Shown piece by piece: positions 17,296 to 25,400 of a stretch of 64,000 nt of DNA. A program made the translations under genes and the position numbers. Below the pieces are notes generated by a model that saw only the letters and a program-made list of their open reading frames with translations, was not told the DNA's origin and did not search any database. The stretch spans positions 1 to 64,000 of the forward strand of contig CAZHED010000009.1 of the NCBI GenBank assembly GCA_964531095.1. The letters run 5' to 3'. The DNA is from Palsa-1150 sp964531095. GTDB taxonomy: Bacteria; Myxococcota_A; Polyangia; Polyangiales; Polyangiaceae. Within the stretch, counting starts at the first letter, position 1, and every line of letters begins with the position of its first letter.

Positions 17296-18114
17296 GTGTC
17301 GTTGAAAACGATTATCAAATACATTGTGAGCCTCCTTGTGCTCGGCCTCTGCCGTCCGGCGTTGGCGACTCCGCGTCCGCTTCCGTTCACGTACCCGTAC
17401 GAGACCCTCGACCAGGGAGAGCTCGAGCTCGAGCTCTACGGGGACATGACCCCCCTTCGCGTCGACGCTCCGAACGGGCGTATTTGGGAGCCCGCCTACC
17501 AGCTCCAGAATGAGTTCGAATACGGCCTGAGCGATCGGATCGAGCTCGGCTTTTATCAGGTATTCGAGGCCCAACCGAACGCGACGGACGGTGGTTCGAA
17601 CACGATGTCGTTCGACGGATTCAAGTGGGAGGTGCGGGGGCGGCTGGCCGAGGCGGGACAGTGGCCGGTCGACGTCGGCCTCTACCTCGAGCTCGAGACG
17701 CTTCACGACGAGACCTCTCTCGAAGAGAAATTGCTCTTGGCGAAGCGCTTCGGACCTTGGCACTGGATGGCCAATCTCTGGGTGGAGCAGAGCGAAGAGC
17801 GCCCGTTCGACGCCGCCCGGTCATTTCACTTCGTCGTCAATCCGACGACCGGCCTTACCTTCCAGGTGAGCCCCGAGTTCCAACCAGGCCTCGAGTACTG
17901 GGCCCGTGGTGAATTCGGGACCGTCGGCGACAACCAGATCGATGTCGTGAACAACCGCATCCACCATTTCGTCGGCCCGACCGTGCACTTGAACTTCGGT
18001 AAGCTGTGGTGGACCGCCGGACTTTACGCGGACTTGAACAACACGAACAAGCCCCTGCCCGGCGAGATTTACGGCCCATGCTGGGTGCGCTCCGTCCTCG
18101 GGTTGAACCTATGA
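17296..18114 (+). CDS. Predicted outer-membrane beta-barrel protein
   Basis: This 272-residue protein starts at GTG and has a signal peptide of about 24 residues ending ALA-TPRP. The mature chain has strongly alternating strands such as YGLSDRIELGFYQVF, VDVGLYLELETL and WHWMANLWVEQ, and it carries many aromatic residues at strand ends, as in porin-like or transport proteins. I do not recognise a named family. Its last codon overlaps the start of the haem lipoprotein gene (ATGA), so the two are co-translated. Confidence 0.7.
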   Translation: MSLKTIIKYIVSLLVLGLCRPALATPRPLPFTYPYETLDQGELELELYGDMTPLRVDAPNGRIWEPAYQLQNEFEYGLSDRIELGFYQVFEAQPNATDGGSNTMSFDGFKWEVRGRLAEAGQWPVDVGLYLELETLHDETSLEEKLLLAKRFGPWHWMANLWVEQSEERPFDAARSFHFVVNPTTGLTFQVSPEFQPGLEYWARGEFGTVGDNQIDVVNNRIHHFVGPTVHLNFGKLWWTAGLYADLNNTNKPLPGEIYGPCWVRSVLGLNL

Positions 18115-18422
18115 GGCTGCGCCCCGCACGGTCGATCGGCCGCGTTGCGGTCTGGACCTTCCTCCTGACTGCGGTCGCTTGCGGTCCGATGGCGCCAAGC
18201 GCCGGGGCACCGCCTTCGCGCGACGCGGCGATCGCAGAACTTCACGATCGCAAGTGCGGAAAGTGTCACGAACCCCCCGAGCCAGGTACGCGCAGCCGGG
18301 AAAAGCTCGAAGGGGCCTTCGCGCGTCACGAGAAGCGCGTACACCTGACGCGAGACCAGTGGCGCGCAATGACGGACTACCTCGCGGCTCCGCCGGGACC
18401 GACCGCGTGGCAAGTGCGCTGA
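18111..18422 (+). CDS. Small c-type cytochrome-like lipoprotein
   Basis: This is a 103-residue exported protein. A hydrophobic signal ends in VAC at Cys24, a plausible lipobox. A single haem-attachment site, CGKCHEPPEPG, is at 49-59, and a downstream Met (RAMTDYL) could be the axial ligand, as in small monohaem cytochromes. The ATG overlaps the stop of the outer-membrane protein gene. A monohaem lipoprotein beside a barrel protein suggests an envelope redox role, but no partner is identified. Confidence 0.78.
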   Translation: MRLRPARSIGRVAVWTFLLTAVACGPMAPSAGAPPSRDAAIAELHDRKCGKCHEPPEPGTRSREKLEGAFARHEKRVHLTRDQWRAMTDYLAAPPGPTAWQVR

Positions 18423-18450
18423 CTCGCGTCCTCCGGTAGCGTCACGGGGC

Positions 18451-19953
18451 GTGAGCGTCTCGGAGTTCCCCTCGCCCCGCCGCGTGGCGCCCGGCGTCCA
18501 GATGGGCCTTCGGCTGCAAATCGTCCTGGCGCTCGCGGGGTTGATGCTACTCGCCTTCGTTCCGCTGTTTTTTGCGGTGGCGAGCCTGACGCGCGCGACG
18601 GTGCTCGGAGCGCGCGAGCAAGCGGCGCTCGCCCTCGGCCGCGCCATCGCCGCTCACGTGGCTGCGGCGAAAGAGAGCGGCGCTCCCGGGATCGAGCGCG
18701 AGCTCGAGCTCAGCACGAAGGCGGGCGACGTCGATGCGGCGTGCGCCTTCGTGGATGGCTCGCGAATCGCATGCGCGGGGTCTCCGGTCGTTGCGGGCGA
18801 GCTGCGGCCCCCTGTGTCGCCGCACGAAGTGGCGCGGGTCGTCCGCGACGCGGGCGGGCGCACGCTCGAGATCGCGACCCATGCCGCGGACCTCTCCGTA
18901 GTCACGCGCCTTCGGTTCGAAGGGGCGGCGGACCACGGAACGCCGCTCGTTCGCCTGGTCGCGCTTTACATGGCCACGTTCGGTCTCGCCCTCCTCGTCT
19001 TCGCTTACTTCGTCCTCACGCGCCTCATCGTTCGCCCCGTGGAGCACCTCGTCGAAGCCGCGGACCGGGTCGCGAACGGCGCGCGTACATTGCGCGTGCC
19101 GAGGAGCGGAGCCCGCGAGCTCATCGACCTTGGCGCAAGCGTGCAAGCCATGGCAGAGAGACTGATCCGGGAAGAAGCTGCGCTCATCGTTAAGGTCGAC
19201 GAGCTGACGCAGACGACGACGCGCCTGACCCAAGCGCAAGGGCACCTCGTTCGGAGCGAACGGATGGCCAGCGTCGGGCGGCTCGCGGCCGGAATCGCGC
19301 ACGAAATCGGCAACCCGATCGCGGCACTCATGGGAATGCAGGATCTGATTCTCGACGGGCAACTTCCCCCCGAGACGGAGAGAGACTTCCTTCAGCGCAT
19401 GCGTCGCGAGACGGAGCGCATCCACACGGTCGTGCGTGGTCTGCTCGACTTCGCCCGGCCGGAGGGGGGCCCCACTCCTGACGTGGGCGTGCACGGGTCG
19501 GCTCGAGTTCTCGAGGTAGTCGAGGATGTCGTCGGCCTGGTGCGCCCGCACAGACCGTTCCGAGACGTGCAAATCGAGACGGCGGTGGACCCGTCGCTTC
19601 GAGTCTCGCTGCCCGCACCGCGACTGACGCAGGTGTTGCTCAACCTGGTCCTGAACGCGGGCGCGGCGATCGCCGCGAGCGAACGCGGCAGGGGGCGCGT
19701 GGCGATCCGTGCACGCGTCGCGGAGGGACTGGTGCGCATCGAAGTGGAGGACGACGGTCCGGGAATCGCGCCTGAAGTGCGCGACCGGCTCTTCGAGCCG
19801 TTCGTCACGACCAAGGAAGTCGGGGACGGTACGGGCCTCGGCCTGGCGGTCTGCCGCGGGCTCGTCGAATCGGCTGGCGGCGAGGTCGGTGTCGACACGA
19901 CGCGCCTGACCGGCGCACTCTTCTACGTGGTGCTCCCCGCGTCGCTGGCCTGA
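18451..19953 (+). CDS. Membrane-bound NtrB-like sensor histidine kinase
   Basis: This is a 500-residue kinase starting at GTG. Order of domains: membrane helix 1 at about 22-46; a periplasmic sensor of about 120 residues with two Cys; membrane helix 2 at 167-194; a HAMP linker; a coiled coil with TQTTTRLTQAQ; and the phosphoacceptor His284 in GRLAAGIAHEIGNPIAALMG. The catalytic domain has N-box LLNLVLNAGAAI, DDGPGIAP and GTGLGLAVCRG. The HEIGNP type points to an NtrC-class partner, but no such regulator is adjacent. The 3' end overlaps the convergent deacetylase gene by 31 bases. Confidence 0.93.
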   Translation: MSVSEFPSPRRVAPGVQMGLRLQIVLALAGLMLLAFVPLFFAVASLTRATVLGAREQAALALGRAIAAHVAAAKESGAPGIERELELSTKAGDVDAACAFVDGSRIACAGSPVVAGELRPPVSPHEVARVVRDAGGRTLEIATHAADLSVVTRLRFEGAADHGTPLVRLVALYMATFGLALLVFAYFVLTRLIVRPVEHLVEAADRVANGARTLRVPRSGARELIDLGASVQAMAERLIREEAALIVKVDELTQTTTRLTQAQGHLVRSERMASVGRLAAGIAHEIGNPIAALMGMQDLILDGQLPPETERDFLQRMRRETERIHTVVRGLLDFARPEGGPTPDVGVHGSARVLEVVEDVVGLVRPHRPFRDVQIETAVDPSLRVSLPAPRLTQVLLNLVLNAGAAIAASERGRGRVAIRARVAEGLVRIEVEDDGPGIAPEVRDRLFEPFVTTKEVGDGTGLGLAVCRGLVESAGGEVGVDTTRLTGALFYVVLPASLA

Positions 19954-20738
19954 GTGGGGTCGGCCCAACGCGCGAGCGGCACGACGGATAGGCCGCGGGC
20001 TGCGATGTCTGCCAAGACGAACGGCAACGCACGCACCGCCGCGGGCTCGCGATCGCCCCGTTCGGGCGAATCGTGGAGGAGAACGATCGCGCCGTCGCGC
20101 AACGCCCGGCGGACGCGCGCCGTGACGGCGCTCGGACGTGCAGACGCGACCCCGTCGCGTGCGCCGATGGTCCAGCCGACGACCGTCAAGTCCAGCGCGT
20201 CCGCGACGCGGGCGACGATCGGGTTGGTGTGCCCGATCGGCGGCCGGAAGAGCACCGGTCGGCGCCCGATCAGTCCTTCGAGGACCGCCATGCCTCGCTC
20301 GATGTCTTCGCGAACGCATCGCTCGCTGCGAAGCGCGAACAGGCGGTCGTGCGCGTAGGAGTGCAAACCCACCGTGTGACCCCGGTCCAGGATGGCCCGC
20401 ACCACGTCTGGGTGCTGCTCGGCCTTCCGACCCACGACGAAGAAGGTCGCCGTCGCGCCATGCTCGCCCAGGATCTCGAGAATCCGCGGAGTCCAGCGCG
20501 GGTGAGGGCCGTCGTCGAACGTCATGACCACGCCGCGGGCACCCGCGGGTCCCCGGACGATCGCGTCGACGAAGACTTGCCAGCGCAAGAACAGCACGCC
20601 GCCGAGCACCAGCGCCACGTACCCGACGAGCACGGCGACGGCCCACCCGAACGGCGGCGGGTGCACGAGCAGGGCTCTCAGGGTCATGAGCGCCACACCG
20701 ACGGACGCGGCCTGCACGGCAAAGCGCGCCGGGGGCAT
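19923..20738 (-). CDS. Membrane-anchored polysaccharide deacetylase (NodB domain)
   Basis: This is a 271-residue protein with two N-terminal hydrophobic segments (about 7-24 and 31-52) that anchor a NodB-type carbohydrate esterase 4 domain. Visible motifs are TFDDGPHPRWTP at 73-84 (metal Asp), the metal-binding HSYAH at 126-130, RPPIGHTN, and VGWTIGARD. It probably removes acetyl groups from peptidoglycan or an exported polysaccharide. The start overlaps the stop of the upstream membrane-protein gene as TGATG. It shares 31 bases with the convergent histidine kinase. Confidence 0.9.
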   Translation of the reverse strand: MPPARFAVQAASVGVALMTLRALLVHPPPFGWAVAVLVGYVALVLGGVLFLRWQVFVDAIVRGPAGARGVVMTFDDGPHPRWTPRILEILGEHGATATFFVVGRKAEQHPDVVRAILDRGHTVGLHSYAHDRLFALRSERCVREDIERGMAVLEGLIGRRPVLFRPPIGHTNPIVARVADALDLTVVGWTIGARDGVASARPSAVTARVRRALRDGAIVLLHDSPERGDREPAAVRALPFVLADIAARGLSVVPLARWADPTQASDAGSTT

Positions 20739-21301
20739 CAACGCTTGGCGCGCGTGGGAATGAGATCCGCCTCGCTGTCCGAGTCCGCTTTCCCATCCCC
20801 TTGGTCCACTTGGGACCGAGCTTTGGCCGGCTGACCCTCCACCGTGGCCACCCGCTTGCGCGCCTTCGCGGACCCCCCTTTCCCGTCGCCTTCGCCGCCG
20901 CCCGTGTTGTCGATCTCGAAGAAGCTGCCCAGCGCGGCGGCGAGCAAAGGAAGTGACGTCGCCGGAAGGTCGGGCACGGCTGTCGGACCGTTTGCGCCGA
21001 TGGCGGGGAAACTGATCGTCCATGAGCCTGCCCACTTGCGCAGCGCAAACATCAGCCCCGCGCCGACGAGCGCGCCGAAGATGGCTTTGAGGCCGGCTTC
21101 GACCTTGGCCCCCGACGACCAGATCGGCTTGCCGGCGACCAGCCCGGTCAATACGCCGGTGAGCGCTGCCACGGCGTAAGCAAGATAGGCGCCTCCAGCG
21201 CTCGAGAAGGTCGCGACTCCCAGACCGGCTACGAGGCCAGCCGCCACGAGCCCCCCAACGACCAAGCCGAGCACCAATCCGATGAGGAGGCGGCGGAGCA
21301 T
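20738..21301 (-). CDS. Small multi-pass membrane protein, function unknown
   Basis: This is a 187-residue protein with about three Gly/Ala-rich membrane helices in the first 90 residues (LVLGLVVGGLVAAGLVAGLGV, AYAVAALTGVLTGLVAG and AIFGALVGAGLMFAL). A polar tail rich in Gly, Lys, Asp and Ser follows and is probably disordered. No family was recognised. It is translationally coupled to the downstream polysaccharide deacetylase, so a role in the same envelope process is possible. Confidence 0.68.
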   Translation of the reverse strand: MLRRLLIGLVLGLVVGGLVAAGLVAGLGVATFSSAGGAYLAYAVAALTGVLTGLVAGKPIWSSGAKVEAGLKAIFGALVGAGLMFALRKWAGSWTISFPAIGANGPTAVPDLPATSLPLLAAALGSFFEIDNTGGGEGDGKGGSAKARKRVATVEGQPAKARSQVDQGDGKADSDSEADLIPTRAKR

Positions 21302-21351
21302 CGTCCCTCAGAGCCTGACCATCCGGCGCGCGTACGTCAACGACGACCGCC

Positions 21352-23577
21352 TCATGCGAACCGCTCGACGAGCCTCGCGGCTAGGTGCGTGCGGCGCTCT
21401 TCCTCTCGTTGCACCGAAAGGGCCAGCTCGACCGCCCGCGGGTCGCACACGAGCACGACAAGGCGCTTGCCGCGCGTGACCGCCGTGTAGAGCAGATTCT
21501 TGGAGAGCATCACGAAGTGGGTGGTGAGAAGCGGCACGACCACGGCCGGGTACTCGCTCCCTTGCGACTTGTGTACGGTGCAGGCATAGGAAAGAACCAA
21601 GTCGTCAAGTTCGGACGAGTCGAACGCGACCTCGCGGTCATCGAAACGAACGGTAAGGGCATTCTCTTCCGGATCGATGCTCGAGACGAGCCCGACGTCG
21701 CCGTTGAAGACATTCTTGTCGTAGTCGTTGCGGAGCTGCATGACTTTGTCGCCCACGCGATAAGCGCGTGACCCCCGCGCGACCGCGTCGCCCGAGACCG
21801 CGCGAGCCTGGGCGTCGCCGGCCCGGGGGGGATTCAGCGCCGCCTGGAGCGCCTCGTTGAGGGCGACGGCGCCGGCCGGACCCCGGCGCATGGGAGTCAG
21901 CACTTGGATGTCGCGCACCGGATCGAGGCCGAATCGGTCGGGGATGCGCGAGGTGACCAGCTCAATGACCGTGGCACGCGCCCGCTCCGGATCGCGGCGC
22001 TCGACGACGAAGAAGTCCGCGTTGGACCCCGGCGGCGCGGGGATCGGCGGTTCGCCGTCGTTGATGCGGTGGGCATTGGTGACGATGAGACTGCGCGCCG
22101 CCTGGCGAAAGATCTGGCGAAGGCGCACGCACGGGACGCGCCCCGATCCGATGACGTCACGCAGCACGGCGCCGGGGCCGACGCTCGGCAACTGGTCAAC
22201 GTCGCCCACCAAGAGCAGGCGCGTCCCCGGAGCTATCGCCTGCGCCAGCGCGTCGGCCGTCGGCAGATCGAGCATCGACGCTTCGTCGACGATCACGGCG
22301 CCCGCTTCGATGGGGCGCGCGCGGTCTCTTTTGAATGCCCGCGTTTTGGGGTCGAAGTCGAGCAGGCGGTGAAGCGTCGTCGCCTGCGCACCGGTGGCTT
22401 CGCCCATGCGCTTCGCGGCGCGCCCGGTCGGGGCGGCCAGCCGCACGTTGATGCCGGCGTGCGCGAGCACGGCGAGGATGGCGCGGACGATCGTCGTCTT
22501 GCCGACGCCGGGCCCGCCGGTCACCACCAGCACCTGGTGGCGCGCTGCCTCTTCCACCGCGCGGCTCTGCTCGGGAGCGAGCTTCACCCCCGCGCGGGCC
22601 TCGAACGCGAGCACCGCCGCCGCGGCCCCGTCCAGAGATCGGCCGTGCGCGCGGGCGATCTGGGCGAGCCTCTGCGCGAGGCGCACCTCCGCGGCGTGCA
22701 TTTCGGCGGCAAAGACCGCGCGCTCGCCGCCGATGGGCTCGAGTACCGCGCCGCCCGCTCGCGCGAGGGCTTCGACGGCGCCTTCGAGCCGATTTCCGGC
22801 GTCGACTTCGTGGGCGTCGAGTGCGAGCAACTTGGCCGCGCGTGCGGTCAGGTCGTCGAGCGCTGTCCATACGTGGCCCACGTCGGTCCGATCGTGGAGC
22901 ACTTGGAGAACACCCGCCTGCATGCGCTCGGGCGAGCTCGGCGCGACGCCCATCGACGACGCGATCCGATCCGCCGTCTTGAACCCGACACCGCGGACCT
23001 CGATGGCAAGGCGGTATGGATCCTGAGAGACGATGCTCATCGCTCGCGGGCCGAACCGGCGCACGATGCGCATCGCGAGGGCGAGGCTCGCCCCGTGGGA
23101 CTGAAGAAAGACCATGACGTCGCGAGTCGCGCGCTGCTCGCGCCAAGCCTGCTCCAGCGCCGCGCGCCGCTTGTCGCCCAACCCCTCCACTTCCCTGAGC
23201 CGCTCCGGTTGCCGTTCGAGAACACGCAACGAGTCCATGCCAAACGAGGCGACGATTCGCGCGGCGAGCTTCGGCCCCACGCCTTTGATCACTCCCGATG
23301 CGAGGTACTTTTCGAGGCCGACAAGCGTGTCGGGCGCAAGCTCGATGAACGACTCGACCCTGAGCTGCTCGCCGTGCTTACGATCGATCTCGATTCGGCC
23401 TCGAACGCGCACCCGGGCGCCGAGCGGCATCGAGGGGAGTGTCCCAACGACCGCGATGCGGTCGGCGCGCCCAGGAACGGCAAGTTTGATCACCCGGAAG
23501 CTCGACTGCGCGCTCTCGAAAGTGATGCGCTCGACGACACCTTCGATGACCGTCTCGGTCGCCACGACAAGCGGCAA
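21352..23577 (-). CDS. recD2: RecD2-type ATP-dependent DNA helicase
   Basis: This is a 741-residue superfamily 1B helicase with 5'-3' polarity expected for the family. The N-terminal OB-like region (EGVVERITFESAQSSFRVIKL) and the helix-hairpin-helix segment (GVIKGVGPKLAARIV) are typical of RecD2, which acts without RecBC. Walker A GGPGVGKTT is at about 354-362, VDEASMLD is motif II, GDVDQLPSVGPG is motif III, and SYACTVHKSQGSEYP is motif V. The frame starts at TTG 23577; an in-frame GTG four codons later (23565) is an equally good start. No Shine-Dalgarno decides between them. Confidence 0.95.
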   Translation of the reverse strand: MPLVVATETVIEGVVERITFESAQSSFRVIKLAVPGRADRIAVVGTLPSMPLGARVRVRGRIEIDRKHGEQLRVESFIELAPDTLVGLEKYLASGVIKGVGPKLAARIVASFGMDSLRVLERQPERLREVEGLGDKRRAALEQAWREQRATRDVMVFLQSHGASLALAMRIVRRFGPRAMSIVSQDPYRLAIEVRGVGFKTADRIASSMGVAPSSPERMQAGVLQVLHDRTDVGHVWTALDDLTARAAKLLALDAHEVDAGNRLEGAVEALARAGGAVLEPIGGERAVFAAEMHAAEVRLAQRLAQIARAHGRSLDGAAAAVLAFEARAGVKLAPEQSRAVEEAARHQVLVVTGGPGVGKTTIVRAILAVLAHAGINVRLAAPTGRAAKRMGEATGAQATTLHRLLDFDPKTRAFKRDRARPIEAGAVIVDEASMLDLPTADALAQAIAPGTRLLLVGDVDQLPSVGPGAVLRDVIGSGRVPCVRLRQIFRQAARSLIVTNAHRINDGEPPIPAPPGSNADFFVVERRDPERARATVIELVTSRIPDRFGLDPVRDIQVLTPMRRGPAGAVALNEALQAALNPPRAGDAQARAVSGDAVARGSRAYRVGDKVMQLRNDYDKNVFNGDVGLVSSIDPEENALTVRFDDREVAFDSSELDDLVLSYACTVHKSQGSEYPAVVVPLLTTHFVMLSKNLLYTAVTRGKRLVVLVCDPRAVELALSVQREEERRTHLAARLVERFA

Positions 23578-23647
23578 CGTACTCGCGCGCGCGAGCCCTG
23601 CCTAGAAATAGCGGGATGCGAGGGGCCTCGGCCGCGGCCGCGGAGGG

Positions 23648-24367
23648 TTACCCGTCGAAGCGATAACCGATTCCCCGCACCGTGATGAGGTGGCGCGGCC
23701 GCTGCGGCTCCGGCTCGAGCTTTGCGCGCAGCTGCTGGATGAAGTTGTCGATCGTGCGGGGCGTTCCGTGATGGTTCGGTCCCCAGACGCGGGTGAAGAT
23801 CGCATCGCGGCTCAACGCGGCCCCCCGTGCTTCGATGAGGCACAAAAGAAGGTCGAGCTCGGTCGCGGTCATCTCGACAGGGCCGCCGGCGCGCGTCACC
23901 GTTCGCGCGGCGGTGTCGATCCGTACGTCCCCGAACAAGAGAGCCGACGACGGCGATTGCGCGGGTCGTGGACCGCGGCGGAGAGCCGCCCTGACCCGCG
24001 CCAGAAGCTCGGCGAGGCTGAACGGCTTGGCGACGTAGTCCTCCGCCCCGAGCTCCAAGCCCGTCACTTTGTCCATCTCGGCGGTGCGCGCGCTCAAGAT
24101 GATGATCGGCATCATCAGGCCCTCGCGGCGGATGGCCTGGAGCACCTGGAATCCGTTCATCTTGGGGAGCATCACGTCGAGAATTACGAGATCGGGCAGG
24201 TCGCCGCGCACCATTTCGAGGCCCCGCTCGCCGTCTTCCGCCTCCAGAACGACGTATCCCTCGGCCTCCAGATTGATCCGCAAACCGAGCGTTATGCTCG
24301 CGTCGTCTTCGACCACGAGGACACGACGCTTGACCGATTCGTTGGGCGTCGGCTTCGACAGGCTCAT
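23648..24367 (-). CDS. OmpR/PhoB-family response regulator
   Basis: This is a 239-residue regulator. In the receiver domain the acidic pair is in VVEDD (about 18-22), the phosphorylation site is Asp64 in LVILDVMLPKMNG, and the conserved Lys is in YVAKPFSLAEL. The C-terminal winged helix of OmpR type ends with HLITVRGIGYRFDG, and TATELDLLLCLIEARG marks its start. The ATG overlaps the stop of the upstream kinase gene by 4 bases (ATGA), so the two form one two-component system. Target genes are unknown. Confidence 0.96.
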   Translation of the reverse strand: MSLSKPTPNESVKRRVLVVEDDASITLGLRINLEAEGYVVLEAEDGERGLEMVRGDLPDLVILDVMLPKMNGFQVLQAIRREGLMMPIIILSARTAEMDKVTGLELGAEDYVAKPFSLAELLARVRAALRRGPRPAQSPSSALLFGDVRIDTAARTVTRAGGPVEMTATELDLLLCLIEARGAALSRDAIFTRVWGPNHHGTPRTIDNFIQQLRAKLEPEPQRPRHLITVRGIGYRFDG

Positions 24368-25389
24368 TGGCTCTTCGCCTCTGCCGCGTTCGCTGCGGCT
24401 GCGGCGGCGCCGGACGCCGGCTCGAGGATGATGCGAAAGGTCGAACCACTCCCCTTCACGCTCTCCAGCTGCACGCGGCCGTGGTGCGCCCGGACGATGT
24501 GCTTGACGATCGCGAGCCCGAGGCCGCTGCCCTCGCGCTCGCGCGAGAGACGGTCGTCGATGCGGTAGAACTTGTCGAAGATCCTGTGGTGCTCCACTCT
24601 CGGAATGCCATCGCCGTTGTCCGTCACTTCGATGGCCACCCCGCCCTGCACACGCACCGCGCGCAACCGCACCACGGGCGGCGAGCCGCCGTACTTGAAA
24701 GCATTCGACAGAAGGTTGCCGATCGCGTCGACCATCGCCCCGCGGTCGACGTGCACCTTCGGCAGCCCGGGCTCGACCTCCGCGGAAAACTCGATTTGCG
24801 CGTTGTGCGCCCGCACTGGAGTGAATGCGTCCACGGCAGCGTCGACGACGGCTTGTACGTTGTCGTCGGTCATCTCGAACTGCCTGCGACCCGCCTCCAT
24901 GCGACCCCAATCGAGCAGCCGCTCGATGAGCTGGGTGAGCCGATCCGTTTCGCGTGCAAGCGCGCTCAGGCACTGGTCTTCTGTCGCCCGATCGCCGCGC
25001 GAGCGCCCGATTGTCTCAACAAAGAGCCGTATGCTGGTCAACGGAGTGCGTAGCTCGTGGCTCACCTTCGATATGAAGTCGGCCTGAAGCTCGCTGAGGT
25101 TGGCTTCGCGCCGAAGAAAGACCAGGACCAGCACGACCCCGGTGACCACGACGAGGACGAAGCTGACCGTCAGTAGGCCGAAGAGGACGTTGAAGATGTT
25201 CCCGATGAACATCAAGACGATGCCGACGAAGAGGATGAGCGTCGTCGGCACGATCACCAGGAACACCAGGAGCTGCACGATCCGGGTGTATCCGAGCCGC
25301 TGCCGGTTCCTGCGCACGGGCGAAACATAGGGGCGCGTCCGCGCTCGCACAACGCCCAGCTCGTTCGAACAGCCGTCGCAAGCGGTCAC
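24364..25389 (-). CDS. Sensor histidine kinase with two membrane helices and almost no periplasmic loop
   Basis: This is a kinase of about 341 residues. Two long hydrophobic helices (about 37-62 and 68-92) are separated only by a few residues around GNIFN. The DHp domain has the phosphoacceptor His111 in FISKVSHELRTPL, N-box AIGNLLSNAFKYGG, DNGDGIP and GSGLGLAIVKHI. The lack of an external sensor domain suggests an intramembrane-sensing type. The start is uncertain: GTG 25389 would add a cytoplasmic ACDGC pair, and GTGs further in are possible. It is coupled to the regulator and follows the large membrane protein by about 11 bases. Confidence 0.92.
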   Translation of the reverse strand: MTACDGCSNELGVVRARTRPYVSPVRRNRQRLGYTRIVQLLVFLVIVPTTLILFVGIVLMFIGNIFNVLFGLLTVSFVLVVVTGVVLVLVFLRREANLSELQADFISKVSHELRTPLTSIRLFVETIGRSRGDRATEDQCLSALARETDRLTQLIERLLDWGRMEAGRRQFEMTDDNVQAVVDAAVDAFTPVRAHNAQIEFSAEVEPGLPKVHVDRGAMVDAIGNLLSNAFKYGGSPPVVRLRAVRVQGGVAIEVTDNGDGIPRVEHHRIFDKFYRIDDRLSREREGSGLGLAIVKHIVRAHHGRVQLESVKGSGSTFRIILEPASGAAAAAANAAEAKSQ

Positions 25390-25400
25390 GCGGCAGGCCG

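Noticed and set aside
18547..21048. Very long minus-strand open frame of 833 codons
   Set aside because: It runs antisense through a clear histidine kinase and out of frame through the deacetylase; Arg-rich composition is typical of a high-GC shadow frame.
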